A stretch of DNA of 64,000 nt. Origin: Romanomermis culicivorax. Its lineage: Eukaryota > Nematoda > Enoplea > Mermithida > Mermithidae. The notes under the pieces were generated by a model. That model saw only the letters and a list, made by a program, of their open reading frames with translations. It did not search any database and was not told the origin of the DNA. Positions 21,735-34,540 of this stretch are shown here, piece after piece. The translations under genes and the position numbers were made by a program. The stretch's first letter is position 1. Each line of letters begins with the position of its first letter. Location of the stretch: assembly GCA_963922205.1 (NCBI GenBank), contig CAWUHX010000161.1:248001-312000 (forward strand), read 5' to 3'.

Positions 21735-23289
21735 CTACGATACACTAGACCGTGGCCTGTACATATGAGAGGTAGGCTATGGAATAATTTATTGGAGTCT
21801 TTCTAGCAGGCTTTAGCATCGTATCTGGGCTCTACGTTCAGCAGGTACAACAGGTGCGCAATTCCTTGGGGTAATGGCAGCCAGTTGATGCATAAAGCTC
21901 GGTTCATACTTCTGCGTGGCAAACAAACTTACCTTGAGCATGCAAGCATCTCCGAGCACAGCTCCGAGGATGCTCGGAGTTGGTTCATACTTCACGAGCA
22001 ATTTTTTCTCCTAAAATGCATACTTATTTCTTTCTCTGAATGAACCATAAAATCAACACCATGAATACTTAATTTTTTCTGAATTTCTTTGAAGACACGG
22101 TGTTTTTCCTAACGTCCTTGTAATCAGGGGATTAAACATTCCACAGGAATTCTTTTTCATTAAGCACAATAAGTTCAAATTTTTCATCATCTGACAATTT
22201 TATTCGAATAGACATGGCGAAAAATTTACAGCAAAAAAATGAAATCCCATAAATAAGTCTAGGGATTAGGAATGTATCGGACCTTTTAACCAGGTATGCT
22301 ACCCGATCCTACCCGATATTTCTGATCCGAAGGAGGAAAAAAGACTTGACCTTAGCCGTTATCCAGGACACCTCTGTGCCTTGAAGGTCACGGGTCAAAA
22401 AATTCAGTTGATCATTTTCACTGTTAAAAGAAACAACAGATAAAATTTTACTCTGATTAATTTAACCATTATTACATACATTTCAAAAATAAAATTTTCT
22501 CGATAATAGTTTTCCAAACAAGGTAGCGAATGATCGATGTATTGGCATCGGCTGACACTGACTTGTTTAAATATCGGCGATACTTTTTTGAGCGAGCCAT
22601 GATCGATAATTTTCTGTTTTCTATGGCAATTCTTGCATTAATGAGCCCTGCATGTGATTATTTGCTGGGTAAATGTAAATCTTAGATCACTTTTAGTTAT
22701 TATTTATACAAGAAAAACGTTGAATTTTATTACAATGTGATTTTCTCCTTCAAAGCCTTATGACACAGTGGTTGATGAATAATTTTTAGCCTTCACCTCC
22801 TGAAAAAGTATGCTTAAAAAGCGTTCAATTTCCATAATTCACGAAGAATTATTCCACAATATCATCCTAAAAGCAATCATATGGTGTCCAAAACTTTTTG
22901 AGATAAAATACTGTTTCAAATTGAGTGTTCTACAATTTCTATTGTGTTCAAAAAGTTCTATAGTAAAACCTTCGTGTGAACAATGATCGATGTTGGTTAT
23001 TCTTGAATTTACAAGCATTTAATAAAAAAGAAACAAAAATAGGTCTTGTACCTGATAGAAAGTTTTCAAGCAGCAGTTTTTGAGATTAAGTAAAAAAATT
23101 AAATTCTAAACAAACATTTTTTCGGCAGACATTCCATCCGTGGCTAACATTTCAGATTTTTTTATTCATTTCCAATAGTCGAAGATCGGATTGATTTTCG
23201 TTTTTTTGTCTGGAATAACAAAAAGATTTCCCTGTCGCGTTTCATTTCATTTCCCTGTCGCGTTTCTCAAAACAACAATTAGTATTTAA
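21735..23289. other. AT-rich DNA without recognised gene
   Basis: No supported gene. At 21826-22005 there is a short GC-richer block with GGTTCATACTTC twice and inverted GCTCCGAG/CTCGGAG motifs resembling the cluster at 24396-24600. A decayed MITE is at about 22900-23040. Confidence 0.5.
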
Positions 23290-24071
23290 GGGCCAAATTC
23301 CTAAAGGAGCGCTAGACTAGGGCTAGGCTAGGGCTAATTTTTGACTTAGCACAGGCTAGCTAGTCGGTCATTTGTCCGCAGATTTAGTTAGCCCGGGCTA
23401 AATCAAAAGTGTTATTCCAAAAGGCGTGCTAGTACTAGATTTTCTAGCATGGGTTAAACTCAGACTAAACTTGCACTATTTACATTTATCGTGAGAATTT
23501 ATTGTCTTTGTGCCTTTGTCAACAAGTGAAAAATTCATTGACTTATATGAATATGTAATCATCTGTTCCTTGTTCATTGTCTTGCAGCATGCAAAGACTG
23601 TAAAGAAAAAAATTGTTTTTACTTGTATTTCAGGTAATAAAGCTTGATGTCGATTTGTTAATCGTTTAATTCTATCGTAAAATATGTGAATAATTTCTCG
23701 GCAGGCAGGTTTTCCAAATCGATATCGTAAATAAAAATCTCGATCATTGTTAATTTCAAACGGATCAACACGGCTTATAATATTAAAACCCAAATCTCAA
23801 CAACCTGATCTTCGTTAATATTATAAACAAATTCAATAAAATCGACCGCCTCCATTTTACTTCACATGAAAAATGATTTAACACTTACTTTAGACCTGCC
23901 CCTGCTAGGTCTAAAGTTCCGGCTAAAAAATCTGATTTTTACCTCGAGTTTAGCCGACATTTAGCCTAGCTCCATTTGGCATACCATCTCGGGCTAAATT
24001 TTTGATTTAGTCGGACTTTAGAAAGAGTTTTGTCCCGTGCTAGAGTTAGCCCACGTTTAGCAATTTGGCCC
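23290..24071. mobile_element. PIF/Harbinger-like transposon (782 bp)
   Basis: Ends are GGGCCAAATTCCTAAA and, inverted, GGGCCAAATTGCTAAA. The element is flanked by TAA on both sides (23287-23289, 24072-24074). GGGCC-type ends with a 3-bp T-A-A duplication are typical of PIF/Harbinger. Subterminal DNA is rich in CTAG/TTAGCC repeats, likely transposase-binding sites. It carries a transposase remnant. Confidence 0.75.
23476..23793 (-). pseudogene. Harbinger transposase (HARBI1-like nuclease), N-terminal remnant
   Basis: 105 codons including RVDPFEINNDRDFYLRYRFG, then CREIIHIFYDRIKRL and ALLPEIQVKTIFFFTVFA. This is the start of the Harbinger transposase domain (D-x-F-R-x-R-F-R-x-K followed by helices and the LQ-ALRFFATG segment). 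The catalytic DDE part is missing, so the copy is internally deleted and inactive. It lies inside the GGGCC-ended element, which supports both calls. Confidence 0.65.
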
Positions 24072-25868
24072 TAAAAGTAATAATATGAGTCATTTTTCAT
24101 TTCCAATGTTTATTTACAATAAATAAAAAACAAGCATGTAGCATGGCGAGTATGTGTTTGTGTTACACTTTATGAATTGAACATACTTTTTGATCCTTGA
24201 CCGGCTTTGCTAGAGGTCTCTGACCCGACCCGTGACTCGACTTGGTATTTTCTTTGCCTACCTAATCCGCCCCGATATTCTCTGGCCCGACACACAGCAA
24301 CTACCAAACGGTCAGAGCACACAAAATTTCGCATTGGTCGTGCGCGCATAGTTCAGTTTTTGATAAATTAGCCCAGTCTGGGACGTGCCTATACTTATAA
24401 CGTGTGTTGCCCGCTGAGCATGCTCGAACGAATAGAAGAATTTTCTACTACCCCGAGCATGCTCGGCGAGCAAATTTTTTGTGCTCAGGGATTTGCTCGC
24501 CGAACAAATATTTGCTCGCCGAACATGCTCGGCGCGCACCTTGCTCGGAGCTGTGCTTACCGAGCATGCTCGTTGCTCGGCGAGCATGCAAGGGCTGTGC
24601 GAAGTCGAATTTGACCAACTTTGGAAGTTGGTCAAATTCGACTTCGCACCTTGGTTTATGTAAATTAACACTTCCCAGCAGCTACTGCAGACAACTATTC
24701 AAAATTTTGTCACAAAATTCTTATATAGCAAGCTTACTCGACGAATGAAACTCGAGCATGCATAATCAGCTCCAATTTGAAAAATGTTTTCCCCTTGAGG
24801 CATTTCATAGGAAAAATAAACAGTTTTATGCAACAGTGCTCAGGGCTTATACAGTGGAAAAATAAAATATGAAAAAGAAATATTTCTATGACGTAACCAT
24901 CTATCTATGCTGTGAAAATTGATTTATACTGTAGAAGCGAATACGGCAATCCTGTACTTGTTAAACCAGAAGCAATTCTCTCGATTTTTCCGCTGTCTCA
25001 GATAGTCCATTTTTTCATCAAATCTGCTTTCGTGTTATTTTTGTTTCATGATCTAAAGATGATTTTCTACCTGCCGTGAATCGTCCAGTTCTTATGATGA
25101 ATTTTTTTTTATCCCAGATGATGCCCCGGCGGGAATATTCATGATCCTCATCGCTTATTTCTGCTTCATCATTGCCTAAAGAATAAACATTCTCGTGTTA
25201 TAACTTTCGAACTCTACCTTTTGCCTTTTAATAATGAGGCATCTTTTTTCGCTTATTTTTCTCCGTTGTTTGTGCGAGGAGAAGCACATTACTGAAAATG
25301 TAATGAGGTTTGTTGTCTTGTCGTCCAATTATCCTTTCGTATTTTCGATTTCCCCAGCTGTTCAAGCATAAAGAAAGGTAATTAGAAGTTAGATAATGCT
25401 GAATAGACAGTATTTCCGTTGAATTTCCTGCAGGTCAAATGACGGAAGGCCGGATATTTGAGACCAGTTCCCGATCGAATCACCGATTACAGCCAAAATG
25501 AAGATCTCTGATTGGTATTTTGTGTTACAGAAGGTCAATTAAAATATTTTCTGATTATTGAATGTCACTTTTAATTGGACATAGTCAAACCTGCTACGAG
25601 CACCGATCGATATCTTCACCATAATGACAACTTTTTCCTATTTTCTGTTACTGTGATTTCAGTATCAGCTCGTTCAGTGCACGTGTTTCTCTGAGAGAAA
25701 ATAAACGATGTACATCGCTTTAGTAGTGTGGCCACTTCTTCAGTTATCCATGTTCATTTATGTATAATTTCGATCAAATTAGAGTTATTGAATCATGCCA
25801 TGCACAGGGTGTCTCTAACAATTGTCCTCCCTTGAAATGCGTTCAATGAACCGCAATCAGCAGCATTT
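24072..25868. other. Non-coding DNA with GC-rich palindrome cluster
   Basis: No gene recognised. The notable content is the GAGCATGCTC cluster and hairpin at 24396-24649. The remainder is AT-rich without clear features. Confidence 0.5.
24396..24649. repeat. GAGCATGCTC / GCTCGGCGAGC palindrome cluster with a perfect 25-bp hairpin
   Basis: Within about 200 bases the palindromes GAGCATGCTCG and GCTCGGCGAGC, or close variants, occur at least seven times. At 24597-24621 and 24625-24649 two 25-base arms are perfect inverted copies with a 3-base TGG loop (arm starts GTGCGAAGTCG). The cluster is far richer in GC than its surroundings. The frames through it are products of the repeat, not genes. Confidence 0.7.
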
Positions 25869-26116
25869 ATAGTCTGTTTTTTTATAAAATGCTTGTAAAT
25901 AGAAAAATGACAAAAAATAAATACCGCCCTCAAGGTCGTTTACACAAAACTTTTACTGTAGGATCTTTTACTCAAAAAATAGTAAGGATTAGTTGAATGG
26001 GCTCATAATTTTCCAGTCTTATGTGACTCGTGGTTTAACAAGAAATAGTAAAAATATGAAATAGTACTTGCTTTCCACTCCTAACATTTACGAGCATTTC
26101 AAGAAAAACACACCAT
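25869..26116 (+). mobile_element. MITE copy (TAGTCTG family)
   Basis: Starts ATAGTCTGTTTTTTTATAAA and ends GCATTTCAAGAAAAACAC. One of the best preserved copies, with TTTACACAAAACTTTTACTG and GAAATAGTACTTGCTTTCCA inside. Confidence 0.78.
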
Positions 26117-27874
26117 AGAGGTGCATATTTTTCTCAAAATGAAAAATTCTCATGTATGGACCTTACCGTGCACCTTGGGCGCAGGAGTTTAGTGCAGACA
26201 CCGGACGACTATTAAGATCTCATTGCAAGTAATGGTTATGTGCAGAGTCGAAGTGTTGTAATCAGATACATAATTCTACATTCTACCAATGTTACAGCAG
26301 TCAAATGAACCAGTTGACCATTTTAATATTTTAAATTTTATGGAAACTCATAATTTATCTTAAAACAAAAAAAAATTCCAAGTTTTCGTGAAACGGATTT
26401 TGACTATGGTTTCCTCATAAGCATAATCGGTTGGCTGATCTCATCAGTTTTAATATTGATTTTAATCTGAGATGCACGCTAAAAGTCACCAAGTTCAAGG
26501 GCTTAGAAGAAATTCACGAAAAATTTTGGGAAGGGATTAATAGAGACAAATTTTGTCAGCAAAATTGAATTTTTTGGCCATTTTTGTCAATTTCCAAAAT
26601 TTTAGGTGGGTAAATCAGCGAAAAGCTGTAAAAGTCACAGTAGAGATACACGTAACGCATACCTCATAAAAAAACTTGTCGTCAGTTTTACGCATCCAGT
26701 GACAATGGAATCAGTGAACACGAACTGATCTTCTTCGTATCTGATCATGGATGGAATTTTAATCTTCTACTATGAGGAGTAAAAGCTCATCCGGGCCTAG
26801 GTTCTAACTCATTTCTTTCAAATCAGTCCACATTTTCAGAACTTTTTTTACCTGCCTTCGCAGTAATTCAATGTTTCTAGTAATATGTTTTTGACTTTTT
26901 CATTTTTGCGAATTTTCACTCCACTTTTTGCTTTTCGTCTCCTATTAGTTCTCGCAATAATTTATTTTTTGATCATCATTAACATGTGCCTATACACTGA
27001 ATCAAATTATTGGGGGGGGGGGGGGAATCGACCCAATCATCCGAGCCTAATGATAACGCACAGAAAAAACTTTCTCATATTTAGTAGATTAGCGGCAATT
27101 GCCTAGCGAAATTTTTTTCTTCTCTTTCTTTCATTTTCTTTCCCTGCTAAGCTGATTATAGAGGTACAGAGCTTGAAAAGTGGCAAATTTTTTGCTTTTT
27201 TTCATTCATTCTCTCTAACTGTGACGAACCGAATAATTTTTTGACCCTGAGATATCGCCTACCATTGAATAAAAACCTAACTGCCGCTCATTAGATTGTC
27301 GTTAAGGCTACCCGCTCTAGGATGACGTTCACCGCAATATAATATTATAAAAGCAAGCGTGGTGTGATAAGGAAAAAATTCTCTTTGTAAATTTACTGGT
27401 AGGTAGTTCAATCCGTTAGGGCATTGGTGACCTTCATGAGCGCCTTGCACTAATTATGAAGGTTAGAATAATTTTTTCAACGCCCATAAATGATAGATCG
27501 CTTAGCAGAGCTTAGTAATCCTTAGCTGCGAGTCGACTCGTGAGTATATCAGCAGAGTCCATGCAAATATTTTCATGGCACTATGTTATACTGATGACCT
27601 TCTACATGAATATGCAAAAAATCGAAGCACTTTCATCCTGTGCGAATCCCGCCAAGGGTTTCTAGGCACCGCAAAATCGAAATCCTATCAAAATCAGCAC
27701 TTCAGTTTTGCGATATGCACCTGAAACTGTACATAAATGACAGTGATAAATGTAGCTCGAAAGAACCAACTGCACTCAGCTGGATGTCATATTCGGCCCA
27801 AAAACCTTGTCCAATAGTAGATAATTGTTGAGCAAATCATATATTGTTAGAAATCGTAGGAAACTTCTTGAACA
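26117..27874. other. AT-rich DNA without recognised gene
   Basis: No supported gene. A run of 14 G at about 27012-27025 lies in otherwise AT-rich DNA. Confidence 0.5.
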
Positions 27875-28908
27875 ATAGTCTGTTTCTCTTGGAATGCTGG
27901 TAAATCATAAAACTGAAAAGCATGTACTATTTCATATTTTAATGATTTTCTACGGAACCATGTCACATAGGACTGAAAATTTTTGGGCATACCCAACCAA
28001 TCTCTACAATTTTTTGAGTGAAGAATTATGCAGTAGAAGCGCTGTTCGAACGAGAGTGCGACTTGAACACGGATTCACCCGCGGATCGCGGATTCGGGTC
28101 CGACGACTTAAACACGGATCCAGATCAGGATACGGATTGGCAAAACCAAGGTAAGGTTTCAGAATTTGGTCTTGCAAAGACTTAAATCCGGATCCTTGCA
28201 GATCCACCGGTCCCGATCCATTGATCCGAATCCGTGGCAAAAATGACTTAAACTCGGATCTTTTTCCGGATACGGATCTCGGATCGCCTTGAAATGATGT
28301 GTTTTTGATCCAAATCAAAAATTTTTGATCCGGATCAACATTTTTTTATCTAAATTAAATTTTTTCGATCTAGATCAAAATGTTTCGAATTTTTTCTCCT
28401 GATGCTACGCATCAGATTCTTGATCCAGATCAAATTTTTTTGATCCTGAACCAAATTTTTTCTACGTTCGCCTAGAAATGCTAATATTGGACAAATTGGA
28501 TGTGTTTTGAACCTGATCAATTCTGAGCCGAATCAATATTTTTGATCCGCATCAAAATTATCGATCCTTAACCATATTTTTTCTACTCTTGCCTGGGAAT
28601 ACTAAAATTAAAATAGGCGTAGAATAAGTTTGGTTCAGGATCAACAAAATTTGATCGGGATCAAAAATACATCATATCAAGGCGATTTGAGATCGGATCC
28701 GGGAAAAGATCCGGATTTAAGTCGTTGCAAAATTAACTTCGGAAACCTTACTTTGGTTTTTCCGATCCAGATCCGCATCCGTATTTAATTCATCTGATCC
28801 GGATCCGCTGGTGGATCCGTTTTTAAATCGCACTCTTCAAACGATTTTGACAACAGAACTAAGTTTTGCCATTTTCCAGTCTGCCAGCATTTATAAATTA
28901 AGACTATA
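27875..28908 (-). mobile_element. MITE copy split by a nested transposon
   Basis: The left part (from ATAGTCTGTTTCTCTTGGAA to 28053) and the right part (28836 to AGACTATA at 28908) together match one family copy. The interruption is exactly the element at 28054-28835. Confidence 0.78.
28054..28835. mobile_element. Mutator-like foldback element (782 bp) nested in a MITE
   Basis: Ends are GAGTGCGACTTGAACACGG and, inverted, GAGTGCGATTTAAAAACGG. The inverted similarity continues inward for over 200 bases through GGTAAGGTTTC, GACTTAAATCCGGATC and ATCGCCTTGA. It is flanked by a 9-bp duplication with one mismatch (TTCGAACGA / TTCAAACGA). Long inverted ends with 9-bp duplications fit MULEs. The interior is packed with GATCCGGATC and TTTGATCC motifs. 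No transposase. Confidence 0.8.
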
Positions 28909-29209
28909 CTTCAGTCGTCTCATCATTCAGGTTTGTGGACAAGCAACCAAAGTTATTGCCATTTTTCTAGTGGAACTCCTCTTTAATTGTTTTATTGAGA
29001 TTATGTCAGGAATCAGAGGTATTTATCGGAATGGAATTATCACGTGAATAAACTATACACGATCGAGACATGAAGTTACACAATTATGACACGAAATGAG
29101 AGAAAAATCGATAACATTTTTAACCCATCTCGTTTTTATCGATTTTTTGATAAAAAAAGAAAAAAATTGATGAACAGTAACACGTTTACTCACGAATTCC
29201 TGTTGCAAA

Positions 29210-29611
29210 CTACATCTGACAGCATGATCTTATCATTTGGGATACCACATATATTGCGAAACTTCTATTTACGGTTTGACAGAGTAAAGAGAGCACACCG
29301 GAAGAATCGACCATGCAAGGATGTATGCAAACTGAACACTTCAAATTTGTATTTCTCAAGTCCGATAGAACAAAGTTGCCACTGTTCATTGTTTCGAGAA
29401 GCTGTAGTACCTCTCCCAGGCTAGACCTTTCAATGTGATGTAACGGTTCTCGCACACTGGGTGGTAGCTTCTCTACCACCGACTGCACAGCCCTGCATCG
29501 CCTGTTGCGACTGCAGCAGTGCCCGTAACAAATATCCAGGTCTGGGCCCGTGACTTGGCTGAGCAACATCAAGTCTACGGGTTCAGAGGTAAATGCGCGA
29601 AGGTCGCGCAT
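29210..29611 (-). pseudogene. Possible retroelement gag fragment (BEL/Pao-like)
   Basis: A GC-richer block with 133 open codons, including VEKLPPSVREPLHHI and LGEVLQLLETMN. These resemble the middle of BEL/Pao gag proteins (K-LP-x-R-x followed by a LxELxxFLE helix). The open block starts in sequence that reads LRAFTSEPVDLMLLSQVTGP. No pol motifs lie nearby. The family call is tentative. Confidence 0.3.
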
Positions 29612-30311
29612 CGTCAGAGTGAGCAGATATTTTTTTGCCGAAATGCAGCCAATTAAACTTTAGTTCATAGATCCCATAGAAATCTACCAAAACACATCAC
29701 TTGAAAATTTGTTGCTTCCTTTTTATGCAGGTTATTTAATAAAAATCTGCTTGACCCTCGCGGATTTCCTTTACTGTCCATTTATGATCACAGTGCCTTG
29801 AAAGCTTACCCGCCCGGAAATTTTTCGAATATCTTCAGTTTTCTCGTTATTTCAGTTCTTCTGTTTCCAGTCATTCTCTAGAACGACGACCAGGATTATA
29901 ATATGCACATTTTGAATTACTGAAATAGTCTTTCATGGCAGAAATCCAGAGTGAAAGTCAACAACGTGCATGAACGTCTCAATATTTATGAAGTTCAGAA
30001 AATAGCAACAACGGGTAATTTCTCATTTCGAATATGTGCCGTTTATTACAGCATTACAATTTTTTATTGGGGCATGACTTCTGTAGTGCGTGCTAGGGAT
30101 AATTACCGAAGCTGGAAATTCACAATCACTCAAGTGTATATAAATCCTGAAATCGATTGAGTTGCTCAGACAACCCAAGAACTACTTTTTGGATACAAAA
30201 GTACAATTTAAAAAATTTGCACTTCATTTTTCCTTTCAAGAGTATAAATACTCGCATCCAAAACCAGTTACTTTTGTGAATAAAATTGATTACTGTGCGC
30301 GGAAAGTTCAG

Positions 30312-30549
30312 CATAGGAATTAATGTCATCAGGAATGCTGATTTTTCAAATGAGTTCCCGTCGTTTTCTGTTTCTACCACAAAAATCCAGGCATCAGGAG
30401 TTCGTTTAGCCGAACTTGATATTTTTCCGTGGAGGGATGCCAGTCAACATCTTCAACCGTCATCATTCTGTCGAGAATTGAGATATAGAAATTTCAATTA
30501 TTTTTCTGAATGGAATTGTGGAAAATCTATCGATTGGTGTTCAATAAAG
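30312..30549 (+). CDS. Candidate internal exon, unknown protein
   Basis: 238 bases open between GGAAAGTTCAG and AAAG|GTAAAA. It encodes about 79 residues with coding-like composition (RLAELDIFPWRDASQHLQP, NYFSEWNCGKSIDWCSIK). No family recognised and no partner exons identified; kept because both splice sites and composition agree. Confidence 0.33.
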
Positions 30550-33500
30550 GTAAAAATATTTTAATGTTTGGAACAGAGTGTCTAGAATCGCAAACCTGGT
30601 TGAAAAACTGTCTTGAAGCATCTACCAAAAATTTTTTATAGCAGCACAGATCCGTTATCAATGTGAAAAATATAACATCCATGGAGGTTATGTTCTTTGA
30701 GAAGGGTACCCTTTTCATAACATTCCTACGGTGTATTTTACCTAATAACTTTTCTATTTGTCTATATTTTCCCGCGAATGGCCCATTTTTGATGAGTTTT
30801 TATTTTCGTCGATACTTTTTCCATCGTATGATTGTCTCCCTTTCTCCTAAATTAGTTTTCGGTTATTGTTTCATTAGCTATCCCCTCGAGAAATCTTTTA
30901 ATATTAATTTTAAAAATTAGTTTTATGCGATTCAGGAAAGCGGGCTAGGCCGCTAATTTTTACCCTTTTGTCGTCTAAATTGGTTTCCTTTTTTTACTTT
31001 TTTTAATCATAATAACGGTCGTCGAGATTATCAGTTTTTTAAAAGATTTCTTTTACCATATTAATGCGATAAAATGAGTTTTCTTGGAACTCAGGTAATT
31101 TTTCTGACTACTGTAATGTAACCTGCAAGATTTGTAATCATATGTGACATAATCCGAAAGGCACCAAAGATCACAATGGCTGAATCGCTCTTGCGTATGG
31201 ATGATCCAAATGAGGTTGGATGGCTGGAGTTATCAAAATTTTTGTGGACAGACTTCGCTACTGACATAAAATATTGAAACACCTCCATATCTTACGAAGA
31301 CTTTTTGTTACACGATAGGGTGAATTGGTAATTCGAAAACTGAACTTCTCATGTTCAGTTTTTTACTATAGATAATGACTGTCATACTTTATATGTATTA
31401 TTCCTATTGCTCTTTTGAGTTTCTAATTTTCGTCGACCATAGAATCAAAGTTATAAACTGGCATGTTCTGTATGGCACAAAGCAAAGGTTTCACTATATC
31501 TTTTATATCGAATCTTTTCTTTTCTCTTTACTACCCAAGTGAGGGTCAGCTTTCTTTCCCCCCTATTGCAAATTTCATTGGGTCGAGACCGGGGGAAATC
31601 TAATATGCAAATGATAGTCTGGCTTTTGATGTAGAAAGATCTATAACTGGCGCTAGTAGATTATTGCAAGCTAATGTTCCAAAAGACTTTTTCTGGATAA
31701 TTGGAAACCCCATCTCTCAGGCTCTCGAAGTTTTATGTGATTTTTGTCTGTCTGGCTAGATTAAGTTTTCGTTCTTTTCGCTTTTAATCAGTGATAAACA
31801 GGTACAAATTTGGAAGTTTATCGACTTTGTCAGTTTACGGCAGCTTGAGATATACATATACGTACTCTAATGATTTTAGGGAAGTTAACGAGTGCGACTG
31901 CTGTATGACATATTTTTCACCATCTTCGTCTTCGTATTTCATCTTCCTTTATCTTAATTTTTTATTGTATTATGCATGCATTTTTAAAGGAAAGATCGGC
32001 ATAAATCGAAGAACACCTTGTTTTTGTTGAGTTTTTATATTATTTCTTTTTATGTTTATTTTTTCCCATTGTCTTTTCAATTGATTCGGTAATTTTTTAC
32101 TTTGATTTTGAAAATGTGACTCTAATTTCTCAGCTTTTCGCTCAGACTGTATTTTTCTTTTGCTTTTTAATTTTCTCTGCTGTAGTTTTCTGTTTACCCT
32201 CCTCTTTTTGTATTCCTTCCTATTTTTTAATCTCTTAGCTGACTTTCTTGTACAGACTCGCTGTCATTGTTTTGTTTCGCTTTTGTTTTCCTTTTATGGT
32301 CCTATGCTTAACTCGTCCAACTAAGGAGATCTGTTTCATGCTACACCACAGATCGTATGTCTAATTAAGAAAACTATTGAACAATTTGTATGCAAAAATT
32401 TACTGTAACAACATGATAAAGACATGATTGAAGACACATTTGACAGTGTCCTGTAGGGTTTTTCATGAAATACAACATTTTCGCTTTTTATGTTTTTCCA
32501 TATTTTTTTCTCTAATTTCGTTTTTTTGTATCATTACTTTCCTCTCTGCTTTTTCGTGCATCAGCTATGTACAATCACTGAAAGTAGTTTAGTTTTTTGT
32601 AAATAAATTGAACCTAGGGTAATTTTACTAATAACATTTAATATTTAATTTAATATTTAATTAATATTTAATCATATTGTAGTTTTCGGGACCTCCGCGA
32701 ACATTATATTATTTTTATTCGATGCAAAATGTCGTCTCCGTGCGTAATCTCATTTGAATATTTGTCGGCATTGGATACTAGGGCGAGTTGTTTTCACGGC
32801 TCTTGAATACTTCGTCCTTTTCACATCATTCTGCGCAAGTAAACACATGATTATGTTTGACGTTAGTAAGCATCATTACCGTAATTCGGCTAATTAACAA
32901 TCTAGCGATTTCAGATTCGGTTGATTTATGCATGAACGCGAGATAGTGAACTGTTCGAAATTGAGCTGATTCTTCTTGCAACTGTGAAAAATTTTACATT
33001 GCCTAATTTGTTTCTTGCATGCGTCACCATTGAACAATTTTCATAAGCAGAAACTGCAAATTTATGGTGCTAATAATTTTGAACGTTCTGAAATTAAAAG
33101 AAATTCTCGAAGATGTGACTCCTCAATAATGGGAAGACGTATTGGATGAGAAGACTACAATTGCTCCTAAACTGATTCGCAAATACTAAAAATCATAAGT
33201 GAATATTTAGATTGTCGAACTTTCACTCCCTTTTTAGTGATTCGTCTTGATGGCCAGCTTCCTGTGAAATTCATAGCTGTTCCACAGTTTCCGATATCTT
33301 CATTCGAAAGTTCCTAATCCTTCCAAATCTTGATCAAAGTGTTCAAAGCAAATCATGGTACAGTATTTTATTCGTTTAAGACCCACGGATTCAAGTATTT
33401 TTTGGGTATCTTTGTGAGGGTTTTATTATTTGTTTCAGGGCGCTGACATTTGCATGTCGGCCACACCAACACTTCAAATAACTGAATCAGAAAAAGAATC

Positions 33501-34540
33501 ATCAATGTTTTTTGAGTCCTTCTTCTATGCTCTAGTTATCAGTGTGATAATTTAAGATTCTTAATGCAAAATTTTACGGAAAATAACTTATTTTTGTAAT
33601 GATATTCTGATCGATTTGGAATCGTATAGAATCCACAGGTTCTTTTTGAGGGTGGATTCTATTGGAGTACTGGTTACATTAGAACAGAAACGGTACTGGT
33701 GTTTTTAATCAACTTATTCAGTTACAAGGATTCAGTGCTTGTACGTTACCACAGGAACAGGCAATTTTGGCACACAAAAAGGTGTATTTTCAATATTGTA
33801 TATAAAAGGTAATCTGACATCAGACTTTCAGCGTCTATCTTTTGCTAAATCTAGATAAAGATACATAAATATAATTTATACTACCGAACGCAGCTCCAAG
33901 AGACCTGATTATCCTCTTTTTGATGACTATCGTCCTAGCATGACGTCTTTTTCTGCTTATTTTTTGTCATATTTTGATGCTATTACGAAATTTCCACTTT
34001 TCTGAAATCAAATTTTTGCGTTTCACTACTCGCTATACCATGCTTTGAGGTTCCAGCCAGCAGGTCGATATCGTCATAGTTGGAGAAAAGTTTTTTAACT
34101 AACTAATGGTCGAAGAAAACTCTTTCGACATGTTCCTCGAGGAAGTAGAACAAACTTATAGAAGTAATATAAATCATTCTCTCTAAGGCAGGATCAACCT
34201 TTTTCCTCCGCTACAGTATAAGCTCTCTAAACGAAAAACTTGGCTATCTTTATGACCTGAAGCAAATGCTTCGTCATTCTGTCTTTCCGTTTTATGACTG
34301 AACGTGTGTAAGGTTCGCCCGTTTCTTTTTCCGCCGTTGCTACTATAGATTCTTTATTATTTTCCGATGAGTACGTTTCACTTTTTCATTACTATGTTTG
34401 ATGCAGATCAAATTTTCCGCTTGAGAGCCTATCGGATTAGGTTACAGAATGCACTAGGCGTATAATTTCGGAAAATTTAATTGTACCCTAAACAATCGAT
34501 CTGAAAAGATATTGTATTACGAGGAAATAATGGTGCACGT
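30550..34540. other. AT-rich DNA without recognised gene
   Basis: No supported gene. It includes a TTAATATTTAA simple repeat at about 32631-32676 and a T-rich stretch at about 32030-32530. Confidence 0.5.

Noticed and set aside
24312..24748. Overlapping frames of 114-119 codons on both strands
   Set aside because: Generated by GAGCATGCTCG palindromes, which read as Ala-Glu-His-Ala-Arg repeats in several frames.
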